Translations under genes and position numbers: made by a program
Assembly: GCA_963819175.1 (NCBI GenBank)
Contig: CAWFVJ010000012.1
Location: forward strand, 122,957-186,956
From: CAWBRT01 sp963819175
GTDB taxonomy: Bacteria; Acidobacteriota; Terriglobia; Terriglobales; Acidobacteriaceae
Reading direction: 5' to 3'
DNA length: 64,000 nucleotides
The notes under the pieces: generated by a model
Database searches by the model: none
What the model saw: only the letters and a program-made list of their open reading frames with translations
Told to the model about the DNA's origin: nothing
Shown: positions 63,728 to 64,000 of the stretch, piece by piece
Layout of the letters: each line of letters opens with the position of its first letter
Numbering within the stretch: position 1 is the stretch's first letter

Positions 63728-64000
63728 GATCAGAGGCGGAGATATGGAGAAATGAGGCAATTCGAACAGGCACAGCGGGCGCGGGCCGCGCTTGGTCAGT
63801 GTGCGACATAGTCTAATTTCTGAACAATTTGCTGCCAGTTCGGAGAAACTGCCTTATTTAGGGTGCAAAAACGCGGTTTGGGAGCCGAGCCCAGTGCAAA
63901 GAGCGCAGCGTCGGGCGACTGAACTCGTTCTGGGTAGTCCTCATCAGTTGCTTTGGCATCCTTTTGGCCACTTGCACCGGCAATGATCCCCTAATCCCGA
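63728..64000. other. Window end, no complete gene
   Basis: A short frame from 63753 (MRQFEQAQRARAALGQ) ends after 19 codons. Nothing else is supported. A next gene could begin outside the window. Confidence 0.35.

Overview
The window looks like a chromosomal piece of an acidobacterium (Acidobacteriota), probably from soil or sediment. The evidence is protein style only: a START/SRPBCC-like protein, a PEGA-domain protein, a large mechanosensitive-channel remnant and a J-domain start all read like acidobacterial families. I ran no searches. GC content is moderate to high and intergenic gaps are short outside the decayed segments.

Layout. 1-5.6 kb is a graveyard: one intact START-like gene, then broken SDR, J-domain/SRPBCC, MscS, PEGA and tyrosine-recombinase remnants. 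5.8-16.8 kb is a mobile defence island: a DUF763 gene, an IS21 scar that truncates a UvrD-like helicase, and a type II CBASS anti-phage locus. The locus has an XRE repressor and ImmA/IrrE peptidase pair (CapH/CapP-like), then JAB, separate E2, separate ThiF/E1, CD-NTase and a Cap4-type nuclease-SAVED effector. A tyrosine integrase and CAGGGAA repeats follow. 17.1-26.4 kb is a minus-strand catabolic operon (BKACE, GltD-like flavoprotein, three-subunit 2-oxoacid:ferredoxin oxidoreductase, MFS transporter, HIBADH-type dehydrogenase, split UxaA-type lyase) with a divergent LysR gene. 27.5-34.5 kb is a nest of mobile DNA: an IS66 element whose tnpC is split by a recombinase-in-trio (RIT) element, next to a second, truncated RIT copy. 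34.5-42.1 kb is a second minus-strand catabolic operon (ROK regulator, dehydrogenase, NitT/TauT-type ABC transporter, SDR, LarA-like protein). 42.4-50 kb holds a tRNA-Arg and ordinary single genes (isopropylmalate-type dehydrogenase, trehalase, RNB ribonuclease, ICMT-like enzyme, serine hydrolase). 50.4-63.7 kb is a third catabolic region, mostly plus strand: UbiD decarboxylase, fumarate-reductase-like flavoprotein, 2Fe-2S protein, SSS transporter (reverse), ferredoxin/BFD protein, an unrecognised gene, NadC-like and molybdopterin-binding proteins, a PD-(D/E)XK-like protein, M24 peptidase-fold protein, BenE permease and 2-keto-4-pentenoate hydratase.

How they work together. The CBASS genes form one overlapping transcription unit. 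The repressor/protease pair may release it on DNA damage, the E1/E2/JAB proteins would prime the CD-NTase, and its nucleotide signal would activate the nuclease. The three catabolic blocks each join uptake, dehydrogenase or lyase steps and low-potential redox proteins, suggesting growth on organic acids, but no substrate can be fixed from sequence. At least seven otherwise well-conserved genes carry single-base frameshifts. These are either real decay or assembly indels, and this should be settled before any gene is called dead.
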